A stretch of 64,000 nucleotides of DNA from NCBI RefSeq assembly GCF_003086695.1, contig NZ_CP025999.1, positions 732,820 through 796,819 of the forward strand, in the 5' to 3' direction. The notes under the pieces are model-generated. The model was given only the letters and a program-made list of their open reading frames with translations, searched no databases and was not told where the DNA came from. Positions within the stretch are counted from its first letter, which is position 1, and every line of letters begins with the position of its first letter. Source of the DNA: Stenotrophomonas sp. SAU14A_NAIMI4_8 (GTDB lineage Bacteria; Pseudomonadota; Gammaproteobacteria; Xanthomonadales; Xanthomonadaceae). Made by a program: the position numbers and the translations under genes. Shown in pieces: positions 56,472 to 64,000 of the stretch.

Positions 56472-57703
56472 ATCGCAAGGGTGACAAATCGCTGATCGTC
56501 GGCCTGGATATCGGCACCTCCAAGGTGGTGGCGCTGGTGGGCGAGTATTCGCCGGGCAACCCGATCGAAGTGATCGGCATCGGCTCGCATGAGTCGCGCG
56601 GCCTTAAGCGCGGCGTGGTGGTGGACATCGAATCGACCGTGCAGTCGATCCAGCGTGCGGTGGAAGAGGCCGAGCTGATGGCCGGCTGCGAGATCCGTTC
56701 GGTCTACGCCTCCATTTCCGGCAACCACGTGCAGTGCAAGAATTCGCCGGGCATCGTGCCGATCCGCGACGGTGAAGTGACCTGGGGCGACCTGGATCGC
56801 GTGCTGGATGCGGCCAAGGCCGTGGCCATCCCGGCCGACCAGAAGATCCTGCACGCCATTCCGCGCGAATACGTGCTGGATGATTCGCAGGAAGGCATCC
56901 GCAACCCGGTGGGCATGACCGGCGTGCGCCTGGAGGTGCATGCGCACCTGGTGGTGTGCGCGCAGTCGGCTGCGGCCAACATCAGCAAGTGCGTGCAGCG
57001 CTGCGGCCTGCAGGTGGACGACCTTGTACTGTCCTCGCTGGCGTCCAGCGTGGCGGTGCTGACCGCCGACGAAAAGGAGCTGGGCGTGGTGCTGGTGGAC
57101 ATGGGCGCGGGCACCACCGATATCGCGGTGTTCGTGCAGGGTGCGATCTGCCACACCGCATCGTTGCCGATCGCCGGCGACCACGTGACCAACGACATCG
57201 CGCACATGCTGCGCACGCCCACCCCGGAAGCCGAGCAGATCAAGGTGCGCTACGCCTGCGCCCTGGCCCAGCTGGCCACCGCCGAGGAAAGCATCCAGGT
57301 GCCGTCGGTGGGCGACCGCCCGCCGCGCCGCATGCCTCGCCATTCGCTGGCGCAGGCGGTGCAGGGCCGTTACGAGGAAATCTTCGAGATGGTGCAGGCC
57401 GAACTGCGCCGCTCCGGCTTCGAGGAACTGGTGCGTGCCGGCCTGGTACTGACCGGTGGTGCATCGAAGATGGAAGGCGTGGTCGAACTGGCCGAGGAAA
57501 TGCTGCAGATGCCGGTACGCGTGGGCATTCCGCAGCACGTGACCGGGCTGGGCGAAGTGGTGGGCAACCCGGTGCATGCCACCGGTGTGGGCCTGCTGCT
57601 GATGGGCAGCCAGAACGAACACCCGCGTCGCCCGTCGCTGCCCACCGGCCGCGCCGGCAGCATGTTCAAGAAATTGAAGACCTGGTTCCGCGGCGAGTTC
57701 TGA
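56468..57703 (+). CDS. ftsA: cell division protein FtsA
   Basis: Actin-like membrane anchor of FtsZ, 411 aa. Phosphate-1 motif IVGLDIGTSKVVALVGEY, SHUFT/1C domain around VYASISGNHVQCKNSPGIV, phosphate-2 VDMGAGTTDIAVF, and adenosine motif LTGGASKMEGVVELA. The C-terminal amphipathic membrane-binding helix SMFKKLKTWFRGEF is present. Confidence 0.98.
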   Translation: MNRKGDKSLIVGLDIGTSKVVALVGEYSPGNPIEVIGIGSHESRGLKRGVVVDIESTVQSIQRAVEEAELMAGCEIRSVYASISGNHVQCKNSPGIVPIRDGEVTWGDLDRVLDAAKAVAIPADQKILHAIPREYVLDDSQEGIRNPVGMTGVRLEVHAHLVVCAQSAAANISKCVQRCGLQVDDLVLSSLASSVAVLTADEKELGVVLVDMGAGTTDIAVFVQGAICHTASLPIAGDHVTNDIAHMLRTPTPEAEQIKVRYACALAQLATAEESIQVPSVGDRPPRRMPRHSLAQAVQGRYEEIFEMVQAELRRSGFEELVRAGLVLTGGASKMEGVVELAEEMLQMPVRVGIPQHVTGLGEVVGNPVHATGVGLLLMGSQNEHPRRPSLPTGRAGSMFKKLKTWFRGEF

Positions 57704-57705
57704 CG

Positions 57706-57870
57706 CGCAACCTGCAACACCCGGGCTTGCCCGGTCGCAACACCCGCAACACCTGCAGTACCGCTTCAAGGCAACACACAACCCACACAGCCGCAACGGC
57801 AACATGACGCGCAAAGGCAGGAGGCCTGAACGCCCATGCCACCGAAAGCGGATACAACGAGGACACGGAC
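57706..57870 (+). promoter_or_regulatory. ftsA-ftsZ intergenic leader, CAAC-rich
   Basis: The 167-bp gap between ftsA and ftsZ is the largest within the dcw cluster. Its first 100 bases hold eight CAAC units (four of them CAACAC) and a small CCGGGC/GCCCGG hairpin, and are poor in G apart from that. A GAGGA ribosome site (57858) precedes ftsZ. Extra ftsZ promoters are known in this position in other bacteria; none is clear-cut here. Confidence 0.4.
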
Positions 57871-59106
57871 ATGGCGCATTTTGAACTGATCGAAAAGATG
57901 GCACCCAATGCGGTGATCAAGGTGGTTGGCGTGGGCGGCGGCGGCGGCAATGCCGTGGCGCACATGGTCAACTCGGCAGTGGATGGCGTGGAATTCATCA
58001 CCGCCAACACCGACTCGCAGGCCATCAAGAATTGCGGTGCCAAGCTGCAGCTGCAGCTGGGTACCAACGTCACCAAGGGCCTGGGCGCAGGCGCGAATCC
58101 GGAAGTGGGCCGCCAGGCCGCACTGGAAGACCGCGAGCGCATCATGGACGCCCTGCAGGGTGCGGACATGGTGTTCATCACCGCCGGCATGGGCGGCGGC
58201 ACCGGCACCGGTGCGGCACCGGTGGTGGCCCAGCTGGCCAAGGAAATGGGCATCCTGACCGTGGCCGTGGTCACCAAGCCGTTCCCGTTCGAAGGCCGTC
58301 GCCGCATGCAGGTGGCGCTGAAGGGCATCGAGGAACTGAGCCAGCACTGCGACTCGCTGATCACCATTCCCAACGAGAAGCTGATCACCGTGCTGGGCCG
58401 CAACGCCACCATGATCCAGGCGTTCCGCGCTGCCAACGACGTGCTGCAGGGCGCCGTGCAGGGCATCGCCGATCTGATCGTGCGCCCGGGCCTGATCAAC
58501 GTCGACTTCGCCGACGTGCGCACCGTCATGTCCGAAATGGGCCTGGCGATGATGGGTACCGGCACCGCCCGTGGCGATGACCGCGCCCAGGCCGCCGCTG
58601 AATCTGCCATCCAGAACCCGCTGCTGGACGATGTGAACCTGGCCGGTGCCAATGGCATCCTGGTCAACATCACCGCCGGCGCCGACTTCACCATGGCCGA
58701 GTTCGACGAGATCGGCCGCACCATCGATGGCTTCGCTTCCGAAGACGCCACCGTGGTGGTCGGCACCGTGCTGGACCCGGACATGCAGGACGAAGTGCGC
58801 GTGACCGTGGTGGCCACCGGCCTGAACCGTGTCTCGGCCAGCAAGAGCCAGCGCCCGGGCGAGCGTGCACCGATCAAGCTGGTGCGCAACGCCACCACCG
58901 GCCAGCCGGAATTCGGCGACTTCGACAACGGCGGCGATGCAGTGTCCAAGGCCGTGGGCGGCATGGGCCTGGGCCTGCGCCGCGCCAGCAGCGACAGCGT
59001 GGCTGCGTCCACCCCGTCGGCACCGAGCAATTCGTCGCCGGCGGCGGCAGAACTGCCCAACGATTACCTGGACATCCCGGCGTTCCTGCGCCGCCAGGCG
59101 GACTGA
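57871..59106 (+). CDS. ftsZ: cell division GTPase FtsZ
   Basis: Tubulin homologue of 411 aa forming the Z ring. N-terminal [19 protein letters not shown], tubulin signature [21 protein letters not shown]7 loop region [20 protein letters not shown], and the C-terminal conserved peptide [11 protein letters not shown] that binds FtsA and ZipA. A linker of ~60 residues rich in Ser/Ala precedes the tail. Confidence 0.99.
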   Translation: MAHFELIEKMAPNAVIKVVGVGGGGGNAVAHMVNSAVDGVEFITANTDSQAIKNCGAKLQLQLGTNVTKGLGAGANPEVGRQAALEDRERIMDALQGADMVFITAGMGGGTGTGAAPVVAQLAKEMGILTVAVVTKPFPFEGRRRMQVALKGIEELSQHCDSLITIPNEKLITVLGRNATMIQAFRAANDVLQGAVQGIADLIVRPGLINVDFADVRTVMSEMGLAMMGTGTARGDDRAQAAAESAIQNPLLDDVNLAGANGILVNITAGADFTMAEFDEIGRTIDGFASEDATVVVGTVLDPDMQDEVRVTVVATGLNRVSASKSQRPGERAPIKLVRNATTGQPEFGDFDNGGDAVSKAVGGMGLGLRRASSDSVAASTPSAPSNSSPAAAELPNDYLDIPAFLRRQAD

Positions 59107-59166
59107 GCGGGGTAGCCCGGGGCTTGTCCCCCCCGGGTTGCGCCACCATGTCCTGAAATGCAGGCG

Positions 59167-59188
59167 CCGGGCCAGGATGGGCCCGGCC
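59167..59188 (+). terminator. GC hairpin after ftsZ
   Basis: GCCGGGCC/GGGCCCGGC type inverted repeat in the 180-bp gap between ftsZ and lpxC. It has no T run, so it is a possible pause or Rho-assisted site rather than a classical terminator. The gap also holds a TAATCT at 59256 that may be the lpxC -10. Confidence 0.35.
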
Positions 59189-59286
59189 GCCTTGCTTCGC
59201 GCGTCCCACCGGCGTCTACACGGCGTTTCAGCCGGGGTATGGGACCCTGCGTGTTAATCTAGTGTGTCACTTCCGGTCTGCCCCCC

Positions 59287-60198
59287 ATGATCCAGCAACG
59301 CACTCTCAAGAACACGATCCGCGCCACCGGCGTTGGCCTGCACAGCGGTGACAAGGTCTACATGACCCTGCGCCCGGCACCGGTCAACCATGGCATCGTG
59401 TTCCGTCGCGTCGATCTGGACCCGGTGGTGGAAGTGCCCGCCAAGGCCGAACTGGTCACCGAAGTGACCCTGTGCACCGGCCTGACCTGCAACGACGCCA
59501 AGATCCAGACTGTCGAACACCTGATGTCGGCCCTGGCCGGCCTGGGTGTGGACAACATCATCGTCGAACTGTCCTCGCCGGAACTGCCGATCATGGACGG
59601 CTCGTCCGGCCCGTTCGTGTTCCTGCTGCAGTCGGCCGGCATCGTGGAACAGAACGCGCCCAAGCGCTTCATCCGCGTGCTGAAGACCGTGGAAGTGACC
59701 GAGGGCGACAAGGTGGCCCGCTTCACCCCGTACGAGGGCTACAAGCTGGGCTTCACCATCCAGTTCGACCACCCGATGATTCCGGCCAAGCAGTCGCGCC
59801 AGGAAATCGAGTTCTCCACGCAGGCCTACACCAAGGAAATCTCCCGCGCGCGCACCTTCGGTTTCATGCGCGACCTGGAATACATGCGCGAGCGCAACCT
59901 GGGTCTGGGCGGTTCGATGGACAACGCCATCGTGCTGGACGAGTTCCGCGTGTTGAACGAAGACGGCCTGCGCTACGCCGACGAATTCGTGCGCCACAAG
60001 ATTCTTGACGCCATTGGCGATCTTTATCTGGCCGGTGGCCAGGTGCTGGGGGCCTACGAGGGCTTCAAGTCGGGTCATGCGCTCAACAACAAGCTGGTGC
60101 GGGCGCTCATGGCCGATGCCACCGCCTGGGAGTGGGTGACCTACGAATCGCCCAGCGTGGAAGACCCGGTGGTGTATGCCATGCCGGCGTACGCGTAA
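59287..60198 (+). CDS. lpxC: UDP-3-O-acyl-N-acetylglucosamine deacetylase LpxC
   Basis: Zinc enzyme of 303 aa catalysing the committed step of lipid A synthesis. [21 protein letters not shown] at the N-terminus, zinc ligand His78 in [23 protein letters not shown], and catalytic His264 in [13 protein letters not shown]. Second zinc ligands are in the [13 protein letters not shown] segment. Its place after ftsZ is the standard gamma-proteobacterial order. Confidence 0.98.
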   Translation: MIQQRTLKNTIRATGVGLHSGDKVYMTLRPAPVNHGIVFRRVDLDPVVEVPAKAELVTEVTLCTGLTCNDAKIQTVEHLMSALAGLGVDNIIVELSSPELPIMDGSSGPFVFLLQSAGIVEQNAPKRFIRVLKTVEVTEGDKVARFTPYEGYKLGFTIQFDHPMIPAKQSRQEIEFSTQAYTKEISRARTFGFMRDLEYMRERNLGLGGSMDNAIVLDEFRVLNEDGLRYADEFVRHKILDAIGDLYLAGGQVLGAYEGFKSGHALNNKLVRALMADATAWEWVTYESPSVEDPVVYAMPAYA

Positions 60199-60228
60199 CA
60201 GACCAAGTTGTTGAATTGAAAAGAAATG

Positions 60229-60250
60229 ACGCCGCCACTCAGGGCGGCGT
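60229..60250 (+). terminator. terminator hairpin after lpxC
   Basis: ACGCCGCC/GGCGGCGT with a 6-base loop followed by TGTCGTTT, 31 bases after the lpxC stop. The remaining ~230 bases to the dciA stop contain an AT-rich tract (TTAACGTTTTTTTAACAAC near 60351-60370) and an AGCGGAG/CTCCGCT hairpin (60456-60477), with no gene visible. Confidence 0.6.
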
Positions 60251-60480
60251 TGTCGTTTCCGTGGCTACTGACGGCCGGCTCCGTGAAGCGTGACGTGAAT
60301 GCGCTCACCGGGTCACGGTTTTGTGAACCTGGCCGATCGAAAGCCTGAATTTAACGTTTTTTTAACAACAATCTAACGACTCGACCACGGGGTGCCGCTA
60401 GGATGCGACCCGGCCCCCGAAAATGTTTCACGCTGCGGTGACACGCGCGACGGGGAGCGGAGCCGGATGCTCCGCTGCCA

Positions 60481-60930
60481 TCAGGACCCTTTTCCCGTTT
60501 TACCGGGGACATCCTGCAAGGCTGCCAAGGCGTCGCGTAGCCCTTTGTGCGTGGCGGCTGAAACTGCGTGGGGGCCATTCCGGTTGTCGTGCGCTGGGGA
60601 GCGCGAGGGAGTGGGAGACGCAGTCTTGATGGTCACCTTGGTGGCCTTCAGCCCGATGGACCGGGCCGCGTCGAGCAACTGGGCTTCGGCAAGCCGCAAC
60701 TTGGCATGCCAGACCGGGGATTCGACGAGAAAAACGAGGTGTTCGCCGTCCACATTGGCCAACCGGCAACGGTTGCGCAGCGGGGGCGGCAGTTGGGGGC
60801 GCAACTGACGGTCCAGCGCGTCGAGCCACAAGGCACGCCGCAGTGGGTTCCCGCTTTTGTCCGCCATCACTGCATCCAGGGCCGGTTTCGGCTTGGACGC
60901 AGGGCGAACGCTGGATTTCGGCTCAGACAT
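60481..60930 (-). CDS. DciA-like DUF721 protein
   Basis: Protein of 149 aa with the DUF721 core (LWLDALDRQLRPQLPPPLRNRCRLANVDGEHLVFLVESPVWHAKLRLAEAQLLDAA). DciA is the ancestral loader of the replicative helicase DnaB in bacteria without DnaC, with a KH-like fold and a basic disordered extension. Here the C-terminal extension is basic (KVTIKTASPTPSRSPAHD). It is divergent from the M23 peptidase gene with only 12 bases between starts. The DciA identity is inferred from domain and context (near secA). Confidence 0.8.
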   Translation of the reverse strand: MSEPKSSVRPASKPKPALDAVMADKSGNPLRRALWLDALDRQLRPQLPPPLRNRCRLANVDGEHLVFLVESPVWHAKLRLAEAQLLDAARSIGLKATKVTIKTASPTPSRSPAHDNRNGPHAVSAATHKGLRDALAALQDVPGKTGKGS

Positions 60931-60942
60931 GAAAACTCACTG

Positions 60943-61896
60943 ATGGCATTCAAAAAGATCGTAATCAAAACGCGTGAACGTCAGGCCAAATCGCCGCTCA
61001 CGCGTCTGCGGTTCTACTTCGAGGACCGCCCCCGCGCCCTGCTGGGCAGCGTGCTGGGGGTAGGCTGCATTATCGGCCTTGCCGGCGGCTTCGGCGCCAG
61101 CGCGCTGAACGACTCGCGCCTGCAGGCCAAGGTCGACCGCCAGGAGGCCGAGCTGGCCAAGGTCCAGCGCGATGCGCAGACCCAGGTCAACGCACTGGCC
61201 GCGCGCATGGGCGAGCTGCAGGCCCAGGCTACCCGGCTGAACGCGCTGGGCGAACGGCTGACCCAGATGGGCAAGCTGGAAGACGGCGAATTCGACTTCA
61301 ACGAGACCCCCGGCCTGGGTGACGGCGATGCCGGCGGCCCGACCGCGGACATCCCGGTGAAGGACGTCAACGCCGACTTACAGGTGCTGGAGCAGCGCTT
61401 CGCTGCTTCAGGCCGCCAGTTGTCGGTGATGGAATCGCTGATGTTCGACCACCAGCTGCAGCAGAACGCCGTGCCCTCGCGCATGCCGATCCGCAACACC
61501 TACATCACCTCCAATTTCGGTACCCGCGCCGACCCGTTCGGTCGCGGTGCCGCCACCCACAAGGGCATGGACTTCCACGCCCGCGTTGGTGACCCGGTGA
61601 TGTCGGTGGCCGATGGCGTGGTCAGCTTCTCCGGGGTGAAGGGCGGCTACGGCAACGTGGTCGACGTGGACCATGGCAACGGCTACGTGACCCGCTATGC
61701 GCACAATTCGCGCCTGGTGGTGAAGGTGGGCGACCTGGTGCGCGCCGGCCAGGAAGTGGCCAAGGCCGGTTCCACCGGCCGCTCGACCGGTGCCCACGTG
61801 CACTTCGAAGTCTGGGAAAACGGCAACGTAGTCAACCCGCGCAAGTTCCTGGGTGACGGCGGCAACACGCCGGTGGGCCGTATCACCCGCGGTTGA
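60943..61896 (+). CDS. M23 family metallopeptidase (LytM-type, membrane anchored)
   Basis: Protein of 317 aa. One membrane helix (residues ~36-56, LLGSVLGVGCIIGLAGGFGAS), a coiled coil (residues ~65-110, LQAKVDRQEAELAKVQRDAQ) and a LytM domain. Zinc ligands are in ATHKGMDFHARVGDP (HxxxD) and GAHVHFEVW (HxH), so the domain should be an active peptidoglycan endopeptidase. The same gene lies between lpxC and secA in relatives. The ATG at 60943 is the first giving the membrane segment at normal distance. Confidence 0.93.
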   Translation: MAFKKIVIKTRERQAKSPLTRLRFYFEDRPRALLGSVLGVGCIIGLAGGFGASALNDSRLQAKVDRQEAELAKVQRDAQTQVNALAARMGELQAQATRLNALGERLTQMGKLEDGEFDFNETPGLGDGDAGGPTADIPVKDVNADLQVLEQRFAASGRQLSVMESLMFDHQLQQNAVPSRMPIRNTYITSNFGTRADPFGRGAATHKGMDFHARVGDPVMSVADGVVSFSGVKGGYGNVVDVDHGNGYVTRYAHNSRLVVKVGDLVRAGQEVAKAGSTGRSTGAHVHFEVWENGNVVNPRKFLGDGGNTPVGRITRG

Positions 61897-61901
61897 GCCA
61901 C

Positions 61902-62050
61902 GGGTCGGATCCCTTCCGCGCCGCGGAAGGGCTCTGACCCGATCCGGATGAGGGCTGGGGTCAGAGCCCTCTCGCCGTGGCGAAAGGGATCCGACCCCGT
62001 ATCCCGCACGGGGTCGGATCCTTTCCGCAGCGCGGAAGGGCTCTGACCCC
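61902..62050. repeat. three GGGGTC-family palindromes between the M23 gene and secA
   Basis: Elements at 61902-61940, 61957-61998 and 62010-62050. The middle one is inverted relative to the outer two. Inner arms differ (CCCTTCCGCG/CGCGGAAGGG, CTCTCGCC/GGCGAAAGG, CTTTCCGC/GCGGAAGGG) but pair within each element. Confidence 0.9.
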
Positions 62051-62089
62051 ATCGCCGAAGGGTTGAAACCCCTGCCGCCCGTCCCAAGC

Positions 62090-62136
62090 TACAATGGGTG
62101 TTGCCATCGACAGGGCGCCAGGCGCCCTGTTTCGTT
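62090..62136 (+). promoter_or_regulatory. secA -10 box and leader hairpin
   Basis: TACAAT (62090-62095) is a likely -10. It is followed 14 bases on by a perfect 10-bp inverted repeat ACAGGGCGCC-A-GGCGCCCTGT (62110-62130) and TTCGTTT. The hairpin lies within the secA leader, 70 bases before its ATG, and looks like an attenuator-type structure. No SecM-like arrest peptide is recognised. Confidence 0.45.
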
Positions 62137-62199
62137 TGCGGCGGACGGATCCCCAGGGGGACGACCGGGCCGCTGTGTCCATCCAACCCGGTTCCTTCA

Positions 62200-64000
62200 A
62201 TGATCAACAGCCTGCTTACCCGCGTATTTGGCAGTCGTAACGAACGACAGCTGCGCCAGCTCAACCGCATCGTCGCCAAGATCAATGCGCTGGAGCCGGA
62301 GATCGAGAAGCTTTCCGACGAGCAGCTGCAGGCCAAGACGCCGGAGTTCAAGCAGCGCATCGCCGGCGGTGAAGCCCTGGACAAGGTGCTGCCCGAAGCC
62401 TTCGCGGTCTGCCGCGAAGCCGGACGCCGCGTGCTGGGCATGCGCCACTACGACGTGCAGCTGATCGGCGGCATGGTGCTTCACCTGGGCAAGATCGCAG
62501 AAATGCGCACCGGTGAAGGCAAGACCCTGGTGGCGACCCTGCCGGTGTACCTGAACGCGCTGGAAGGCAAGGGCGTGCACGTGGTCACGGTGAACGACTA
62601 CCTGGCCCGCCGCGACGCCGCGCAGATGGGCAAGCTGTACAACTGGCTGGGCCTGAGCGTGGGCGTGGTGTACCCGGGCATGCCGCACAGCGACAAGCGC
62701 GAAGCCTACGCCGCCGACATCACCTACGGCACCAACAACGAATTCGGTTTCGACTACCTGCGCGACAACATGGCGCTGTCCAAGGCCGACCGCTACCAGC
62801 GCGGCCTGCACTACGCCATCGTCGACGAAGTCGACTCCATCCTGATCGACGAAGCGCGTACCCCGCTGATCATCTCCGGCCCGGCCGACGATTCCCCGGA
62901 GCTGTACATCCGGGTGAACCGCATCGTGCCGAACCTGGTGAAGCAGGAAGCCGAAGACGGCGAAGGCGACTTCTGGGTCGACGAAAAGGGCAAGCAGGTG
63001 CACCTGTCCGAAGCGGGCATGGAGCACGCCGAACAGCTGCTGGTCGACGCCGGTATCCTCGACGGCCAGACCGAAGGCCTGTACGCGGCGCAGAACCTGA
63101 CCGTGGTCCACCACCTGAACGCCGCACTGCGCGCGCACGCCATCTACCAGCGTGACGTGGACTACATCGTGCGCGACGGCGAAGTGGTCATCGTCGATGA
63201 GTTCACTGGTCGTACCCTGTCCGGCCGCCGCTGGTCCGACGGCCTGCACCAGGCCGTGGAAGCAAAGGAAGGCGTGCCGGTACAGCGCGAGAACCAGACG
63301 CTGGCCAGCATCACCTTCCAGAACCTGTTCCGCATGTACAAGAAGCTGTCCGGCATGACCGGTACGGCCGATACCGAAGCATTCGAATTCCAGAGCATAT
63401 ACGGCCTGGAAGTGGTGGTCATTCCGACCAACCGCCCGACCATCCGCAAGGACAGCCCGGACCAGGTGTTTCTGAACCGCAAGGGCAAGTTCAATGCGGT
63501 GCTGGCCGACATCGAAGAGTGCGCCAAGCGCGGCCAGCCGGTGCTGGTGGGTACCACCTCGATCGAAACCTCGGAAATGCTGTCCGAGCACCTGCGCAAG
63601 GCCGGTGTGAAGCACGAAGTGCTCAACGCCAAGCAGCATGACCGCGAAGCGACCATCGTTGCCAACGCCGGTCGCCCGGCCGCCGTGACCATCGCCACCA
63701 ACATGGCCGGCCGTGGTACCGACATCGTGCTGGGCGGTTCGCTGGAAGCGGAAATCCACGAGCTGGGCGAAGACGCGACCGACGAGCAGAAGGCCGCGAT
63801 CAAGGCCGAATGGCAGAAGCGCCACGATGCAGTGAAGGCCGCTGGCGGCCTGCACATCGTCGGTACCGAACGCCATGAATCGCGCCGTATCGACAACCAG
63901 CTGCGTGGTCGTTCCGGCCGCCAGGGTGACCCGGGTTCGTCCCGCTTCTACCTGTCGCTGGAAGACAACCTGATGCGCATCTTCGCCTCTGACTGGGTGC
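62200..64000 (+). CDS. secA: preprotein translocase ATPase SecA (5' part, runs off the window)
   Basis: The first 600 codons of SecA, the motor of the Sec pathway. [20 protein letters not shown] start. Walker A with Lys108 in [14 protein letters not shown], Walker [22 protein letters not shown], preprotein cross-linking domain from about residue 225, and the second helicase half with [14 protein letters not shown]. The reading frame is open to the end of the window; the C-terminal zinc tail is outside. Confidence 0.98.
   Translation, partial: MINSLLTRVFGSRNERQLRQLNRIVAKINALEPEIEKLSDEQLQAKTPEFKQRIAGGEALDKVLPEAFAVCREAGRRVLGMRHYDVQLIGGMVLHLGKIAEMRTGEGKTLVATLPVYLNALEGKGVHVVTVNDYLARRDAAQMGKLYNWLGLSVGVVYPGMPHSDKREAYAADITYGTNNEFGFDYLRDNMALSKADRYQRGLHYAIVDEVDSILIDEARTPLIISGPADDSPELYIRVNRIVPNLVKQEAEDGEGDFWVDEKGKQVHLSEAGMEHAEQLLVDAGILDGQTEGLYAAQNLTVVHHLNAALRAHAIYQRDVDYIVRDGEVVIVDEFTGRTLSGRRWSDGLHQAVEAKEGVPVQRENQTLASITFQNLFRMYKKLSGMTGTADTEAFEFQSIYGLEVVVIPTNRPTIRKDSPDQVFLNRKGKFNAVLADIEECAKRGQPVLVGTTSIETSEMLSEHLRKAGVKHEVLNAKQHDREATIVANAGRPAAVTIATNMAGRGTDIVLGGSLEAEIHELGEDATDEQKAAIKAEWQKRHDAVKAAGGLHIVGTERHESRRIDNQLRGRSGRQGDPGSSRFYLSLEDNLMRIFASDWV

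Noticed and set aside
62094..62236. Short frame starting [10 protein letters not shown] upstream of and overlapping secA, considered as a SecM-like arrest peptide
   Set aside because: Its ATG is part of the likely -10 box, so it would precede the transcript start, and it has no arrest motif.

Overview
The window reads as a chromosomal segment of a high-GC member of the Xanthomonadaceae, most likely Stenotrophomonas. The grounds are an Ax21-family outer-membrane protein, palindromic GTAG repeats of the type known as SMAG elements in S. maltophilia, riboflavin and dcw gene orders usual in this family, and a dcw cluster without murD. Both edges cut genes: bcsC on the left and secA on the right.

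Layout. 0-3.4 kb: end of a cellulose operon (bcsC, bcsZ). 3.5-10.7 kb: purine permease, ettA, an RcnB-like periplasmic protein and a large autotransporter. 11-22 kb: glyA, two small paralogous membrane proteins, nrdR, ribD, an Ax21-type operon with two paralogous periplasmic proteins, then FMN riboswitch-ribE-ribBX-ribH-nusB-thiL. 22.1-32.1 kb: accessory region with a split, divergent chaperone-usher fimbrial locus (three adhesin paralogues, one stopped by an in-frame amber codon). Embedded in it is a tandem duplication of a unit made of a REP pair, a 137-aa protein and a structured leader. 32.1-39.2 kb: an AT3-SGNH acyltransferase, an FAD-linked oxidase, a YdjM-like hydrolase, and yraN/lpoA facing rsmI. 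39.2-43.0 kb: an AbiE toxin-antitoxin pair, a PDZ protein, rnpB (RNase P RNA) and an NRDE protein. 43.2-60.2 kb: the dcw cluster mraZ-rsmH-ftsL-ftsI-murE-murF-mraY-ftsW-murG-murC-ddlB-ftsQ-ftsA-ftsZ followed by lpxC. Nearly every dcw junction overlaps by 4 to 11 bases, so the cluster is translated as a coupled unit. 60.4-64 kb: dciA, an M23 peptidase and secA.

The strongest candidate for something undescribed is at 29.3-31.0 kb. Two copies of a roughly 0.8-kb unit encode proteins differing at only 4 of 137 residues. The roughly 250-nt leaders in front of the two genes are also nearly identical, except for one pair of segments 11-12 nt long. These segments have unrelated sequences in the two copies yet are perfectly complementary within each copy. 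One segment lies in a hairpin loop, so the pairing would form a pseudoknot. Other helix differences are compensatory, or become G-U pairs only on the minus strand, which is the coding strand of the genes. This points to a selected RNA structure with a hypervariable but self-matching element.

The window also carries two families of palindromic repeats. One is the SMAG-like GTAG family. The other is a 30-42 bp family with near-constant outer arms (GGGGTCGGATCCC / GGGCTCTGACCCC) and variable, still complementary inner arms, in 19 copies. Members of both families lie inside or at the ends of reading frames: the NRDE protein, the YdjM-like protein, the acyltransferase C-terminus, and several stop codons.
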